Shown here: positions 46,881 through 55,253 of the stretch, in pieces | Layout of the letters: every line of letters starts with the position of its first letter | How positions within the stretch are numbered: the first letter of the stretch is position 1 | From: DATGLG01 sp035294245 | Lineage (GTDB): Bacteria > Pseudomonadota > Alphaproteobacteria > JACZXZ01 | Reading direction: 5' to 3' | DNA length: 64,000 nucleotides | Assembly (NCBI GenBank): GCA_035294245.1 | Contig: DATGLG010000033.1 | Coordinates: 107,037 to 171,036, forward strand | Made by a program: the position numbers and the translations under genes | The notes under the pieces: model-generated | Database searches by the model: none | The model's input: only the letters and a program-made list of their open reading frames with translations | What the model was told of the DNA's origin: nothing

Positions 46881-48091
46881 GCGCCGGACCGGCACCGACC
46901 CCGGATGCGGCGCCGCCGGGCCGCCGCATCGGCGCCCTCGTCGCCTATTTCCTCCGCCTGGGCGCCCTCGGCTTCGGCGGGCCGGTGGCGCTGGTGGCGC
47001 AGATGGAGCGCGAGCTCGTGGCCGAGCGGGGCTGGCTCGGCAAGGCCGAGATGCGCGAGGCCGTCGCCCTCTGCCAATCCCTGCCGGGGCCGCTCGCCAT
47101 CCAGGTCGGCATCTTCATCGCCTATCTGCGCGGCGGCTTCTGGGGCGCCTGGGCCGGCGGCTGGGCCTTCATTCTGCCCAATTTCCTCATCGTCGCCACG
47201 GCGGCGGCGCTCTATGTGGCCTATGGCGGGCTCTCGCTGGTGACGGCGATCTTCTATGGCGTGAGCCCGGCGGTGATCGCGCTCATCCTCCATTCCTGCT
47301 GGCGCCTCGCCCGGCTCGGCATGGAGGATCGACTGCAATGGGCGATCGCCGTGCCCTGCTTTCTCATCACCGTCATCGTCCAGGCGGAGGTGGCGCTTCT
47401 CTTCATCGGCGCCGGGCTCGTCGGCGTGCTCTGCTACGGCACCTTGTTCCGCCGCCGCGGCCCGCTGCTGCCCCTCCTGGCGGCGAGTGCCGCACCCGCG
47501 GCGACGGGTGCTGCGGCAGGAACGGCGTCCACGACACTTGGCACCGCGCTCGTGAAGCTCCTCCTCTTCTTCCTCAAGGCCGGGGCGCTCACCTTCGGCA
47601 GCGGCCTCGTCATCGTGCCCTTCCTCGAGAACGGCATCGTGCGCGAGACCGGCTGGCTCGACGAGCAGCAATTCCTCGTCGCCGTCGCCATCGGCATGAT
47701 CAGCCCCGGCCCGGTGGTGATCACCGCGACCTTCGTCGGCTATCTCGTCGCCGGCTTCTGGGGCGCGCTCGTCGCGACCATCGGCATCTTCCTGCCCTCC
47801 TTCCTCCTGGTGCTCGTGGCGGCGCCGCTGCTGCGCCGCCACCGCGAGAACGCGAATGTGAAGGGCTTCATCAAGGGCGCTTATGCGGCGGCGATCGGAA
47901 CGATCCTCGGCGCCGCGGTGCTGCTCGGGCGCGTGGCGATCGGCGATTGGCTCACGGCGCTGATCGGGCTCGCAAGCCTGCTCGTCCTCTTCCGCTGGAA
48001 GGTGAGCAACCCGGCGCTCATCGCCGGGGCGGCGGCGATCGGCCTCGCGGCCTTCCCGCTCCTGCAGCCGGGCTGGGTGCTCGTGCGATGA
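46877..48091 (+). CDS. chrA: chromate efflux transporter ChrA
   Basis: A 404-residue inner-membrane CHR-family antiporter that expels chromate. It has two homologous halves: FLRLGALGFGGPVALVAQMERELV with LCQSLPGPLAIQVGIFIAYL in the first, and FLKAGALTFGSGLVIVPFLENGIV with AIGMISPGPVVITATFVGYLVAG in the second. The length is normal for the two-domain form. It is translationally coupled to the rhodanese-ChrB gene. Confidence 0.94.
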   Translation: MSAGPAPTPDAAPPGRRIGALVAYFLRLGALGFGGPVALVAQMERELVAERGWLGKAEMREAVALCQSLPGPLAIQVGIFIAYLRGGFWGAWAGGWAFILPNFLIVATAAALYVAYGGLSLVTAIFYGVSPAVIALILHSCWRLARLGMEDRLQWAIAVPCFLITVIVQAEVALLFIGAGLVGVLCYGTLFRRRGPLLPLLAASAAPAATGAAAGTASTTLGTALVKLLLFFLKAGALTFGSGLVIVPFLENGIVRETGWLDEQQFLVAVAIGMISPGPVVITATFVGYLVAGFWGALVATIGIFLPSFLLVLVAAPLLRRHRENANVKGFIKGAYAAAIGTILGAAVLLGRVAIGDWLTALIGLASLLVLFRWKVSNPALIAGAAAIGLAAFPLLQPGWVLVR

Positions 48092-48132
48092 CCGGCGCCC
48101 GCCTGGGCGTCGCCCTCGGCGCGGCAAGTACA

Positions 48133-48224
48133 AGGCCGTCGTGGCCGGACCCCCGGGGCCGGCCACCCACGGTTTCGCCTAGATTCAAGACGTGGATGCC
48201 CGCGACGAAGCGCGGGCATGACGG
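48133..48224. repeat. REP-like palindromic element after chrA
   Basis: GGCCGTCGTGGCCGGACCCC then GGGGCCGGCCACCCACGG, followed by ATTCAAGACGTGGATGCCCGCGACGAAGCGCGGGCATGACGG. The 'gtggatgcccgcg...cgcgggcatgacgg' ending is a common alphaproteobacterial intergenic repeat. It lies between the convergent chrA and NTF2-like genes. The 'cgggcatgacgg' end differs from the elements at 35963 and 44080, suggesting more than one repeat family. Confidence 0.65.
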
Positions 48225-48274
48225 CAGGAACGAGGCTGGCGGCTGTGCTCTCGCGGCCGCAGCCGTGAGACCTA

Positions 48275-48778
48275 TCAAAGCGTCAGGTTCCGCGTGATCT
48301 CCCACGATCCCGCGGCGCTGCGGCGCCACACGGTGAGGTAGTTGCCGCCGAGCGTCCGGCGCGCACCGTTCTGCTCCAGGGTGAACACCGCGTGCCCCCA
48401 TTCGATGATGAAGCCGGCCTCGGCCTTGAGGCCGTCCTCGATGATCTTGCCGCTCACCACGCGCCCGCCCTTGGCGAAGCGGTCGAGATACATCTGCTCG
48501 ATCGCGGCGCGCCCGCGCGCGATGGCGCCGCTCGCGGCGAGGAAGATGCCGTCCTCCGCATAGGGTGCCGCGAGCCGCTTCGCGTCCTGCTGCTGCATGG
48601 CCGGGAGCCAATCCTTGTTGGCGGCCTCGATCGCAGGCTTGGCCTCGGCGATCATCCGCGCGGCCTCGGCCCTGTTGGGCGGCCCATGATCGGATGCCGC
48701 GGCCCAGCCGATACCGGCCGCCATCGCCGTCAAGAGGCCGCCCGCCACGACACTCACGAGCCATCTCTTCCTGCGCAT
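48275..48778 (-). CDS. exported SgcJ/NTF2-like (DUF4440) protein
   Basis: A 167-residue protein. An N-terminal signal peptide or anchor (RRKRWLVSVVAGGLLTAMAA, cleavage probably near residue 28 after WAA) leads into a cone-shaped NTF2-like domain: IEAANKDWLPAMQQQDAKRLAAPYAEDGIF (residues about 50-80), ARGRAAIEQMYLDRF, and a final LGGNYLTVWRRSAAGSWEITRNL. Members bind or convert small molecules; many are of unknown role. No partner gene is obvious. Confidence 0.87.
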   Translation of the reverse strand: MRRKRWLVSVVAGGLLTAMAAGIGWAAASDHGPPNRAEAARMIAEAKPAIEAANKDWLPAMQQQDAKRLAAPYAEDGIFLAASGAIARGRAAIEQMYLDRFAKGGRVVSGKIIEDGLKAEAGFIIEWGHAVFTLEQNGARRTLGGNYLTVWRRSAAGSWEITRNLTL

Positions 48779-48969
48779 CTGATCCTCTCTCTCGGATTGG
48801 TTGAATCGATCGTGCCTTTTTCAGTCTACCATCCCCCAGCTGCGGACCATACGCTTCGCCGAATGTCGAAAGGTGCCCGACGACCCGCGCACGGTTGCGA
48901 ATGCGAGCCCTGGTCAAGGCGCCGCGTCTGTGGTGGAGTGCCGCGGAGCCAGGGGAAGGGTGCTCCGGA

Positions 48970-49857
48970 ATGGAAGGCTATCTCGTCGCCGTCGGCATCG
49001 TCGCCGGCATCTACATGCTGCTCACGCTGGGGCTCAACCTCCATTACGGCTTCACCGGGCTCATCAATTTCGGCCATGTCGGCTTCTTCGCGATCGGCGC
49101 CTATGGCGCCGCCCTCTGCACGCTCCGCGGCTGGTCCTTCCCCGCGGCTTTCGCCGTCGGCACGGCGCTCGCCACGATTGCCGCCTATCCCGTTGGCCTC
49201 CTCAGCCTGCGCCTGCGCGACGAGTATCTCGCCATCGTGACTCTCGGCTTCTCCGAATGCGTGCGCCTCGTCCTCACCAGCGAGGAGTGGCTCACCAACG
49301 GCGTGCGCGGCCTGCCGGGAATTCCCCGTCCCTTCGCCTCGCTCGGCATCGGCGGCGGCGCCGACCGCGCCTATCTCCTCCTCGTCGTCGCGGCGAATAT
49401 CGTCGCCGTGCTCGTCATCCTGCGCCTGACGCGGAGCCCCTTCGGCCGCCTCATCCAGGCCATCCGCGACGACGAGCAGGCCGTGCGCGCCCTCGGCAAG
49501 GACCCCGCCGGCTTCAAGGTGCGCGTCTTCATGGTGGGCGCCGCCTTCGCCGGGCTCGCGGGCGGGCTCTACGCCCATTACCTCAACTTCATCAGCCCCG
49601 AGCAGTTCGTGCCCCTCGTCACCTTCTATGTCTGGATGGCGATGATCATCGGCGGCACCGGGCGCATCTCGGGGGCCGTGGCCGGCACGCTCATCCTCAT
49701 GATCATCCTCGAGGGCTCGCGCTTCGCGCGCGATTTCCTGCCCTGGATCTCGGCCGTCGACATGGCGAGTATCCGCCTCGCCATCGTCGGGCTCGCCCTG
49801 ATCCTCTTCACGCTCTACCGGCCGCAAGGGCTGATGGGGGATTTCACCCGGCGATGA
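48970..49857 (+). CDS. branched-chain amino acid ABC transporter permease, LivM type
   Basis: A 295-residue inner-membrane permease. The N-terminus has LTLGLNLHYGFTGLINFGHVGFFAIGAYG, split over residues about 18-46, the best-known LivM signature. The EAA-type coupling segment is AIRDDEQAVRALGKDPAGFKVRVF. ATG 48970 is preferred; an upstream Met would add 25 charged residues before the first helix. First gene of a livM-livG-livF-binding protein-livH series. Confidence 0.93.
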   Translation: MEGYLVAVGIVAGIYMLLTLGLNLHYGFTGLINFGHVGFFAIGAYGAALCTLRGWSFPAAFAVGTALATIAAYPVGLLSLRLRDEYLAIVTLGFSECVRLVLTSEEWLTNGVRGLPGIPRPFASLGIGGGADRAYLLLVVAANIVAVLVILRLTRSPFGRLIQAIRDDEQAVRALGKDPAGFKVRVFMVGAAFAGLAGGLYAHYLNFISPEQFVPLVTFYVWMAMIIGGTGRISGAVAGTLILMIILEGSRFARDFLPWISAVDMASIRLAIVGLALILFTLYRPQGLMGDFTRR

Positions 49858-50615
49858 GCCTCGAGATCGACGATGTGAGCAAGCTGTTCGACGGCTTGCA
49901 GGTCCTCGACGGGGTCACCCTCACGGTGCCGGCCGAGGGACTGGTCGGGCTGATCGGGCCCAACGGCGCCGGGAAAAGCACGCTCTTCAGCATCGTGAGC
50001 GGCTTCGAGCGGGCGAGCCGTGGTGGCGTCCGCTTCGAGGGGCGCCGCCTCGACGGGCTGCCGCCCGAGGCGCGGGCGCGCCTCGGCATCGCCCGCACCT
50101 TCCAGGTGCCGCGCCTCTTCGCCCATCTGAGCGTGCGCGAGAACCTGGCGGTCGCGGCCCCCGACCAGGAGGGCGAGCGGCTCGTCGAGGTGTTCTTCCG
50201 CGGCGGGCGCATGCGCGCCAGGGACCGCGAGGTGATGGCGCGCGTCGACGAGATCGTCGACTTCCTCAGGCTGCGCCCGGTGGCCGAGACGGCGGCCGGC
50301 CAGCTCTCGGGGGGCCAGCGCAAGCTTGTCGAGCTCGGGCGCGCGCTCATGACGCGGCCGCGCCTCGTTCTCCTCGACGAGCCTTTCGCCGGCGTCAATC
50401 CGGTACTGATCGAGGAGCTCGCCGCGCATATCCGCGCGCTCTTCCGCCGCGGCATCGGCTTCCTTATCGTCGAGCACAATCTCGCGGCGCTGACCCGCCT
50501 CGTCGAGCGCCTGGTGGTGATGGATCGCGGCCGCATCCTTGCCGACGGCGCGCCGGCGGCGGTGCTGCGCGACCCAGCGGTGCGCGAGGCCTATGTCGGC
50601 GGGGCCGCGACATGA
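49854..50615 (+). CDS. branched-chain amino acid ABC transporter ATP-binding protein, LivG type
   Basis: A 253-residue ATPase. Walker A is GPNGAGKSTLF, the Q-loop is ARTFQVPRLFAHLSV, the signature is LSGGQRKLVE, Walker B is LVLLDEPFAGVNP, and the switch His is in LIVEHNLAAL. The ATG overlaps the livM stop, and its own stop overlaps livF (ATGA both times). The open frame extending upstream of 49854 overlaps livM and is not coding. Confidence 0.94.
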   Translation: MSLEIDDVSKLFDGLQVLDGVTLTVPAEGLVGLIGPNGAGKSTLFSIVSGFERASRGGVRFEGRRLDGLPPEARARLGIARTFQVPRLFAHLSVRENLAVAAPDQEGERLVEVFFRGGRMRARDREVMARVDEIVDFLRLRPVAETAAGQLSGGQRKLVELGRALMTRPRLVLLDEPFAGVNPVLIEELAAHIRALFRRGIGFLIVEHNLAALTRLVERLVVMDRGRILADGAPAAVLRDPAVREAYVGGAAT

Positions 50616-51316
50616 GCCTCCTCGGCCTCGCGGGTGTGGCCGCCGGCTATGGCGAGGTCGACATCGTGCGCGGCATCGACCTCGCCGTCGAGGCGGGCGA
50701 GATCGTCACCATCGCCGGCACCAACGGCGCCGGCAAGTCGACCCTGGTCAAGGCGATCATGGGCCTCGCACCCAAGGTCTCGGGCCGCATCGCCTTCGAC
50801 GGCGCCGACCTGCTGCGGCTCGACGCCGAGGCGCGCATCGATATCGGCATCAGCTACGTTCCCCAGGTCGCCAACGTCTTCGCGGCGCTGACGGTGGTCG
50901 AGAACCTCCAGGTCGTCGAGCGGGTCGCCGACCGGCGGGCGCGCATCGCCGAGATGCTGGCCCTCTTCCCGGCCCTTGCCGCGCGGCGGCGGACCGTCGC
51001 GGGCGCCCTCTCGGGCGGGGAGCGCCAGCAGCTCGCCTTCGCCCGGGCGCTGATGCCGCGCCCGAAGATGATGCTGCTCGACGAGCCGACGGCAGCACTC
51101 TCGCCCGCGCTCGTCGCGCAGGTGTTCGGGCTGATCAAGGGCCTGCCGGCCCTGGGCGTCGCCGCCCTCGTCGTCGAGCAGCGCGCGCGGCAGAGCCTGG
51201 AAATCAGCGACCGCGGGTATATTCTGGACAGCGGCGCGATCGTGCTGCATGGAGACGCCGCGGCCCTTCTCGCCGACGAGCGCATGGCCGAGCTCTATCT
51301 CGGCGGCGCGCCCTGA
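50612..51316 (+). CDS. branched-chain amino acid ABC transporter ATP-binding protein, LivF type
   Basis: A 234-residue ATPase. Walker A is GTNGAGKSTLV, the Q-loop area is GISYVPQVANVFAALTV, the signature is LSGGERQQLAFARALM, and Walker B is MMLLDEPTAALSP. The usual switch-His block reads LVVEQRARQSLEISDRGYIL, with Gln in place of His as in most LivF proteins. It is coupled to livG and lies 59 bases before the binding protein. Confidence 0.94.
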   Translation: MSLLGLAGVAAGYGEVDIVRGIDLAVEAGEIVTIAGTNGAGKSTLVKAIMGLAPKVSGRIAFDGADLLRLDAEARIDIGISYVPQVANVFAALTVVENLQVVERVADRRARIAEMLALFPALAARRRTVAGALSGGERQQLAFARALMPRPKMMLLDEPTAALSPALVAQVFGLIKGLPALGVAALVVEQRARQSLEISDRGYILDSGAIVLHGDAAALLADERMAELYLGGAP

Positions 51317-51375
51317 CGCATATTGCGAGGCGGGACGGCGACAAAACGGATCAACGATAGGGACGGGAGCTGCTC

Positions 51376-52608
51376 ATGTCTGACGATATCCTCCTCAAGC
51401 GCCGCGACTTCCTGGTGGCGAGCGGGGCCGCCGCCCTGGCGCTCGGCCTCGGCGCCGGACGCGGCGCCTTCGCCGCCGAGGCCACCTTCCGCGTCGGCGC
51501 GCTCAACCCGGTGACCGGCGCCGGCTCGCCCTACGGCCCCGGCATGCAGAAGATCATCCTCGCCGCCGCCGACGAGGTGAACCAGGCCGGGGGTGCCGGC
51601 GGCCGCAAGATCGAGGTCTTCGCCGAGGACGGGCAGACCTCGCCCGAGGCGGCCGTGCTCGCCGCCAAGAAGCTCATCGAGGTCAACAAGGTGCAGGCCA
51701 TTCTCGGCACCTGGGCCTCGGGGGTGACGCTCGCGGTCATGCCCTTGACCGACGCGGCCAACCTGATCGAGATGAACACCTCGGGCGCCCCCGCGATCAC
51801 CCAGCTCAACAAGAAGAAGCTCGAGTTCCGCTACCAGGCGACCAACAACCAGTTCGGCGCCGCCTTCGCCAAGATCTGCCAGAAGCGCGGCTACAAGCGC
51901 CCGGCCACCATGGCCTTCAACAACGCCTCGGGGATCGGCAATGCCGAGGGTTTCGCCAAGGCGTGGCAGGCGATGGGCGGGAAGGTCTACGCCTCCGTCG
52001 TCTACGAGCCGAACCAGGCCTCCTACCGCGCCGAGGTCGACAAGGTGCTGGCGGCGAAGCCCGACGTCATCGTCACCGGCTCCTATCTCCCCGACACCAC
52101 CATCATTCTGCGCGAATGGTGGCAGACCGGGGCCAAGAACGCCTGGATCCTCCCCGGCTGGGCGGCCAATCCCGATCTCGTCAAGGCCCTGGGGAACGAG
52201 GTGACCGAGGGCCTCATCTCCGTCGACACCATCCCCAACGAGGACAGCGCCGCCTTCAAGCATTTCGACGCGCTCTATCGCAAGACGATGGGGGGTCCCG
52301 GCTCCGCCAACCTCTACGCGGCGATGGCCTACGACATGGTGATCGTGCTGGCCCTCGCCATGGAGGTCGCGGGGCCGACGGCGACGCCCCCCGAGATCGC
52401 CGCCAAGGTGTGGACCATCGCCAATCCGCCGGGGAAGACGGTCGCCACCTTCGCCGAGGGCAAGGCGGCCCTCAAGCAGGGCAAGATCAAATACGAGGGC
52501 GCCTCCAGCAAGCTCGACTTCACCCCGGAGGGCGATCCCACGCCCACCTTCGGCGTCTCGGTCATCGAGGGCGGCAAGTTCGTCCGCCGCGACGTCGTCT
52601 CGCTGTAG
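51376..52608 (+). CDS. branched-chain-amide ABC transporter substrate-binding protein (LivK-like)
   Basis: A 410-residue periplasmic binding protein. The Tat-like signal is KRRDFLVASGAAALALGLGA, ending at AFAAEA about residue 35. The type I periplasmic fold follows: FRVGALNPVTGAGSPYGPGM, a VQAILGTWASGVTLAVMPL hinge block, and LPGWAANPDLVKALG. The family binds branched-chain amino acids, amides, urea and related compounds. GGGACGGGAG precedes the ATG. It is followed by a repeat-containing gap before livH. Confidence 0.93.
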   Translation: MSDDILLKRRDFLVASGAAALALGLGAGRGAFAAEATFRVGALNPVTGAGSPYGPGMQKIILAAADEVNQAGGAGGRKIEVFAEDGQTSPEAAVLAAKKLIEVNKVQAILGTWASGVTLAVMPLTDAANLIEMNTSGAPAITQLNKKKLEFRYQATNNQFGAAFAKICQKRGYKRPATMAFNNASGIGNAEGFAKAWQAMGGKVYASVVYEPNQASYRAEVDKVLAAKPDVIVTGSYLPDTTIILREWWQTGAKNAWILPGWAANPDLVKALGNEVTEGLISVDTIPNEDSAAFKHFDALYRKTMGGPGSANLYAAMAYDMVIVLALAMEVAGPTATPPEIAAKVWTIANPPGKTVATFAEGKAALKQGKIKYEGASSKLDFTPEGDPTPTFGVSVIEGGKFVRRDVVSL

Positions 52609-52677
52609 CGGCGGGCGGCGTGGCAAGCGTTGCGAGCAACACGGGCCCACGCGTGAGGCCTGTCGCGGCTCCTCTTC

Positions 52678-52850
52678 TCCGTCGCCCCCGCGAAAGCGGG
52701 GGCCCAAGAGTTAGACGAAGGCAACAGCTCCTCATAGGGATCGCGCCATCGCGGGTTGTCGCGCTCGATGGGCGCAGGCTTCCAGGCGCGCCGCCACCTC
52801 TAGTCACCGTCGCGGCTGGGTCCCCGCTTTCGCGGGGACGACGAGAGGAC
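52678..52850. repeat. paired REP elements between the binding protein and livH
   Basis: CGTCGCCCCCGCGAAAGCGG with GGGCCC (about 52679-52704) and, 100 bases on, GGGTCCCCGC...GCGGGGACGACG (about 52816-52842), form a large inverted pair. This fills most of the 336-base gap 52609-52944, the only long break in an otherwise tightly packed importer operon. Confidence 0.75.
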
Positions 52851-52944
52851 ATAGCCGTCGGGCCGCTTAAATACCATGGCAGCGAGTCTCGTCTGACGAC
52901 CTTTGCGACCTGCTCGACGAGGTCGCGTTGTACCTAGCCCCCGC

Positions 52945-53814
52945 ATGATCGAGCTCCTGAACGCGGCCGTCTCGGGCGTGGTGCTCGGCCTCATCACGGC
53001 GCTGGCGGCGCTCGCCATGACCCTGGTCATGGGGGTGGCGCGCTTTCCCAACGCCGCAACGGGCGACTACATGACCCTCGGCGCCTATGCCGCCGTCATC
53101 GCCCAGCAGCATGGCAGCGCGAGCTTGGCGCTCAACGGCCTCCTCGCCATCCTGGTCACGGCGGCCGTGGCGCTCTTCTTCCATTGGGCGGTATTCCGCA
53201 AGCTGACGGGCCGCTCGATCGTGGCGCCGCTGCTCGCCTCGATCGGCGTCGCCTTCCTGCTGCGCGCGCTCATCACGCTCGCCTTCGGCAGCGCGCAGCG
53301 GATCTACCAGGTGCCCCTGGTGCGGCCCCATCTCTTCGGCGGTGTGCGCATCCTCCCGACCGACATCGACCTCGCCCTCGCCGCGGCCATCGCCCTCGCC
53401 TTCGTGCTGGCGCTTCTTCACCTGACGCCGATCGGGCGGCGCATGCGCGCCGTCGCCGACAACCCGGCCCTCGCCAGGGCGAGCGGCATTCGCGCCTGGC
53501 AGGCGATGGGGACGCTCTGGGTCACGACGGGCGCCATCTGCGCCGTGGCCGGCGTGCTGCTCGGCATCAAGACGGTGGTGACCCCCGAGATGGGCTGGAA
53601 TCTCCTGCTCCCCACCTTCGCCGCGGCGATCCTGGGCGGGGTCGGCAGCCCCGCGGGCGCCGTCGTCGCCGGGCTTCTCCTCGGCATCGTCCAGGAGGTT
53701 GCGACCCCCTTCCTCGGCTCGACCTACAAGATCGTGCTCGCCTTCGTCGTCCTTCTCTTCGTGCTCCTGGTGCGGCCGCAGGGCCTCTTCGGCCGTCTCG
53801 AGCGGGTGCGCTGA
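52945..53814 (+). CDS. branched-chain amino acid ABC transporter permease, LivH type
   Basis: A 289-residue inner-membrane permease. It begins MIELLNAAVSGVVLGLITAL and has the LivH block MTLVMGVARFPNAATGDYMTLGAY near residue 30. The coupling segment reads RMRAVADNPALARASGIRAW, and the C-terminus is VLLVRPQGLFGRLERVR. ATG 52945 fits the family start; the upstream in-frame Met adds a basic leader. It probably completes the importer encoded from 48970, although the intervening repeat may separate their transcripts. Confidence 0.93.
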   Translation: MIELLNAAVSGVVLGLITALAALAMTLVMGVARFPNAATGDYMTLGAYAAVIAQQHGSASLALNGLLAILVTAAVALFFHWAVFRKLTGRSIVAPLLASIGVAFLLRALITLAFGSAQRIYQVPLVRPHLFGGVRILPTDIDLALAAAIALAFVLALLHLTPIGRRMRAVADNPALARASGIRAWQAMGTLWVTTGAICAVAGVLLGIKTVVTPEMGWNLLLPTFAAAILGGVGSPAGAVVAGLLLGIVQEVATPFLGSTYKIVLAFVVLLFVLLVRPQGLFGRLERVR

Positions 53815-53854
53815 GCCGCCGTTCCCGTCTCCCTCCTCACGCGATGGAACCGCC

Positions 53855-55084
53855 ATGACCAAGCTCCTCCTCAAGAACGCGCTCCTCCTCGACGCCGAAG
53901 CCGGCGAGCTCATCCCCGATCGCCACGTCCTGATCGAGGACGGACGCATCCGCGCCGTCGACACGGCCGTCCCCAAGGCCGCCGACGCGGATGTCCTCGA
54001 CCTCAAGGGCCGGGTGCTGATGCCGGGCCTCTGCGACGCCCATGTCCACGTCACCGCCGCGACGCCGGATTTCGCCCTCCTGACGCGCTGGTCGCCGAGC
54101 TACGTGGCGGTGCGCGCCGGCGAGATCCTGCACGCCATGCTGATGCGCGGCTTCACCACCGTGCGCGACGCCGGCGGCGCCGATTTCGGCCTCGCCGACG
54201 CGATCGAGGAGGGCGTGATCAGCGGCCCGCGGCTGCGCTTCTGCGGCCATGCGCTGAGCCAGACGGGCGGGCACGGGGACATGCGCCAGCGCGGCGAGCA
54301 CGCCCTCGACGAGTGCCTGTGCTGCGCCGGCCTCGGGCGCATCTGCGACGGCGTCGCCGAGATGCGGCGCGCCTGCCGCGACGAGATCCGCAAAGGCGCG
54401 CACCAGATCAAGCTCATGGTCTCGGGCGGCGTCTCCTCGCCCACCGACCGCATCACCAGCACCCAATTCGCCGCCGAGGAGATCACGGCGGCGGTCGAGG
54501 AGGCGGAGGCCGCCGATATCTACGTCATGGCCCACGCCTATACCGCGCGCGCGATCAACCGCGCCCTCGAATGCGGCGTGCGCTCGATCGAGCACGGCAA
54601 TCTCCTCGACGAATCGAGCATCGCCCTCTTCCGCGCCAAGGACGCCTTCCTGGTGCCGACCCTCTCGACCTATCGCGCGCTGGCCGAGGAGGGGGTCGCC
54701 GCCGGCATGCCGGCGCGGCTCGTCGACAAGGTCCATGACGTGCTCGACGCCGGGATGCGCGCCCTCGAGCTCGCCCATCGCCACGGCGTCAGGATGGCCT
54801 ACGGCACCGATCTCCTCGGCGCCATGCACCGCCATCAGCTCCGCGAGTTCGCGATCCGCGCCGAGGTGCAGCGCCCCGCCGACATCATCCGCGCCGCCAC
54901 GGTGAACGCCGCCGACCTCTTCCGGATGCGCGGCGAGATCGGCGTCATCGCGCCGGGAGCGCGGGCGGACCTGCTTGTCCTCGACGGCAACCCCCTCGAG
55001 GATCTCGGCGTGCTGCAGGCGCCGGAGCGCCACCTGCGCCTCATCCTCAAGGACGGGCGCGCCTACAAGAACGAGCTCGCCTGA
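53855..55084 (+). CDS. metal-dependent amidohydrolase (imidazolonepropionase/prolidase-like)
   Basis: A 409-residue amidohydrolase-superfamily enzyme. Metal ligands are seen in the HxH motif of CDAHVHV (about residues 60-66), the carboxylated Lys in HQIKLMVSGGVSSP, His in MAHAYT and SIEHGN, and the Asp in MAYGTDLLGAMH. The family cleaves cyclic or linear amides, N-acyl amino acids and dipeptides. It follows livH by 40 bases, so the importer probably brings in its substrate; substrate itself unknown. Confidence 0.92.
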   Translation: MTKLLLKNALLLDAEAGELIPDRHVLIEDGRIRAVDTAVPKAADADVLDLKGRVLMPGLCDAHVHVTAATPDFALLTRWSPSYVAVRAGEILHAMLMRGFTTVRDAGGADFGLADAIEEGVISGPRLRFCGHALSQTGGHGDMRQRGEHALDECLCCAGLGRICDGVAEMRRACRDEIRKGAHQIKLMVSGGVSSPTDRITSTQFAAEEITAAVEEAEAADIYVMAHAYTARAINRALECGVRSIEHGNLLDESSIALFRAKDAFLVPTLSTYRALAEEGVAAGMPARLVDKVHDVLDAGMRALELAHRHGVRMAYGTDLLGAMHRHQLREFAIRAEVQRPADIIRAATVNAADLFRMRGEIGVIAPGARADLLVLDGNPLEDLGVLQAPERHLRLILKDGRAYKNELA

Positions 55085-55253
55085 GCGCCGGTAAACGCAA
55101 TGTTACCGCAGCGAGGCGTTGCCGGGTTCCGCAAGACTTGCTACCTTCGATGGCATGAGAGAAGCCCGATTCGCCAAAAATTGAATCGATTTGCGTGATC
55201 TCGATTCGAGCGGGCCGTGTCAGACGCTGGGCGCTGTGAGGGGACGGTAGCGC

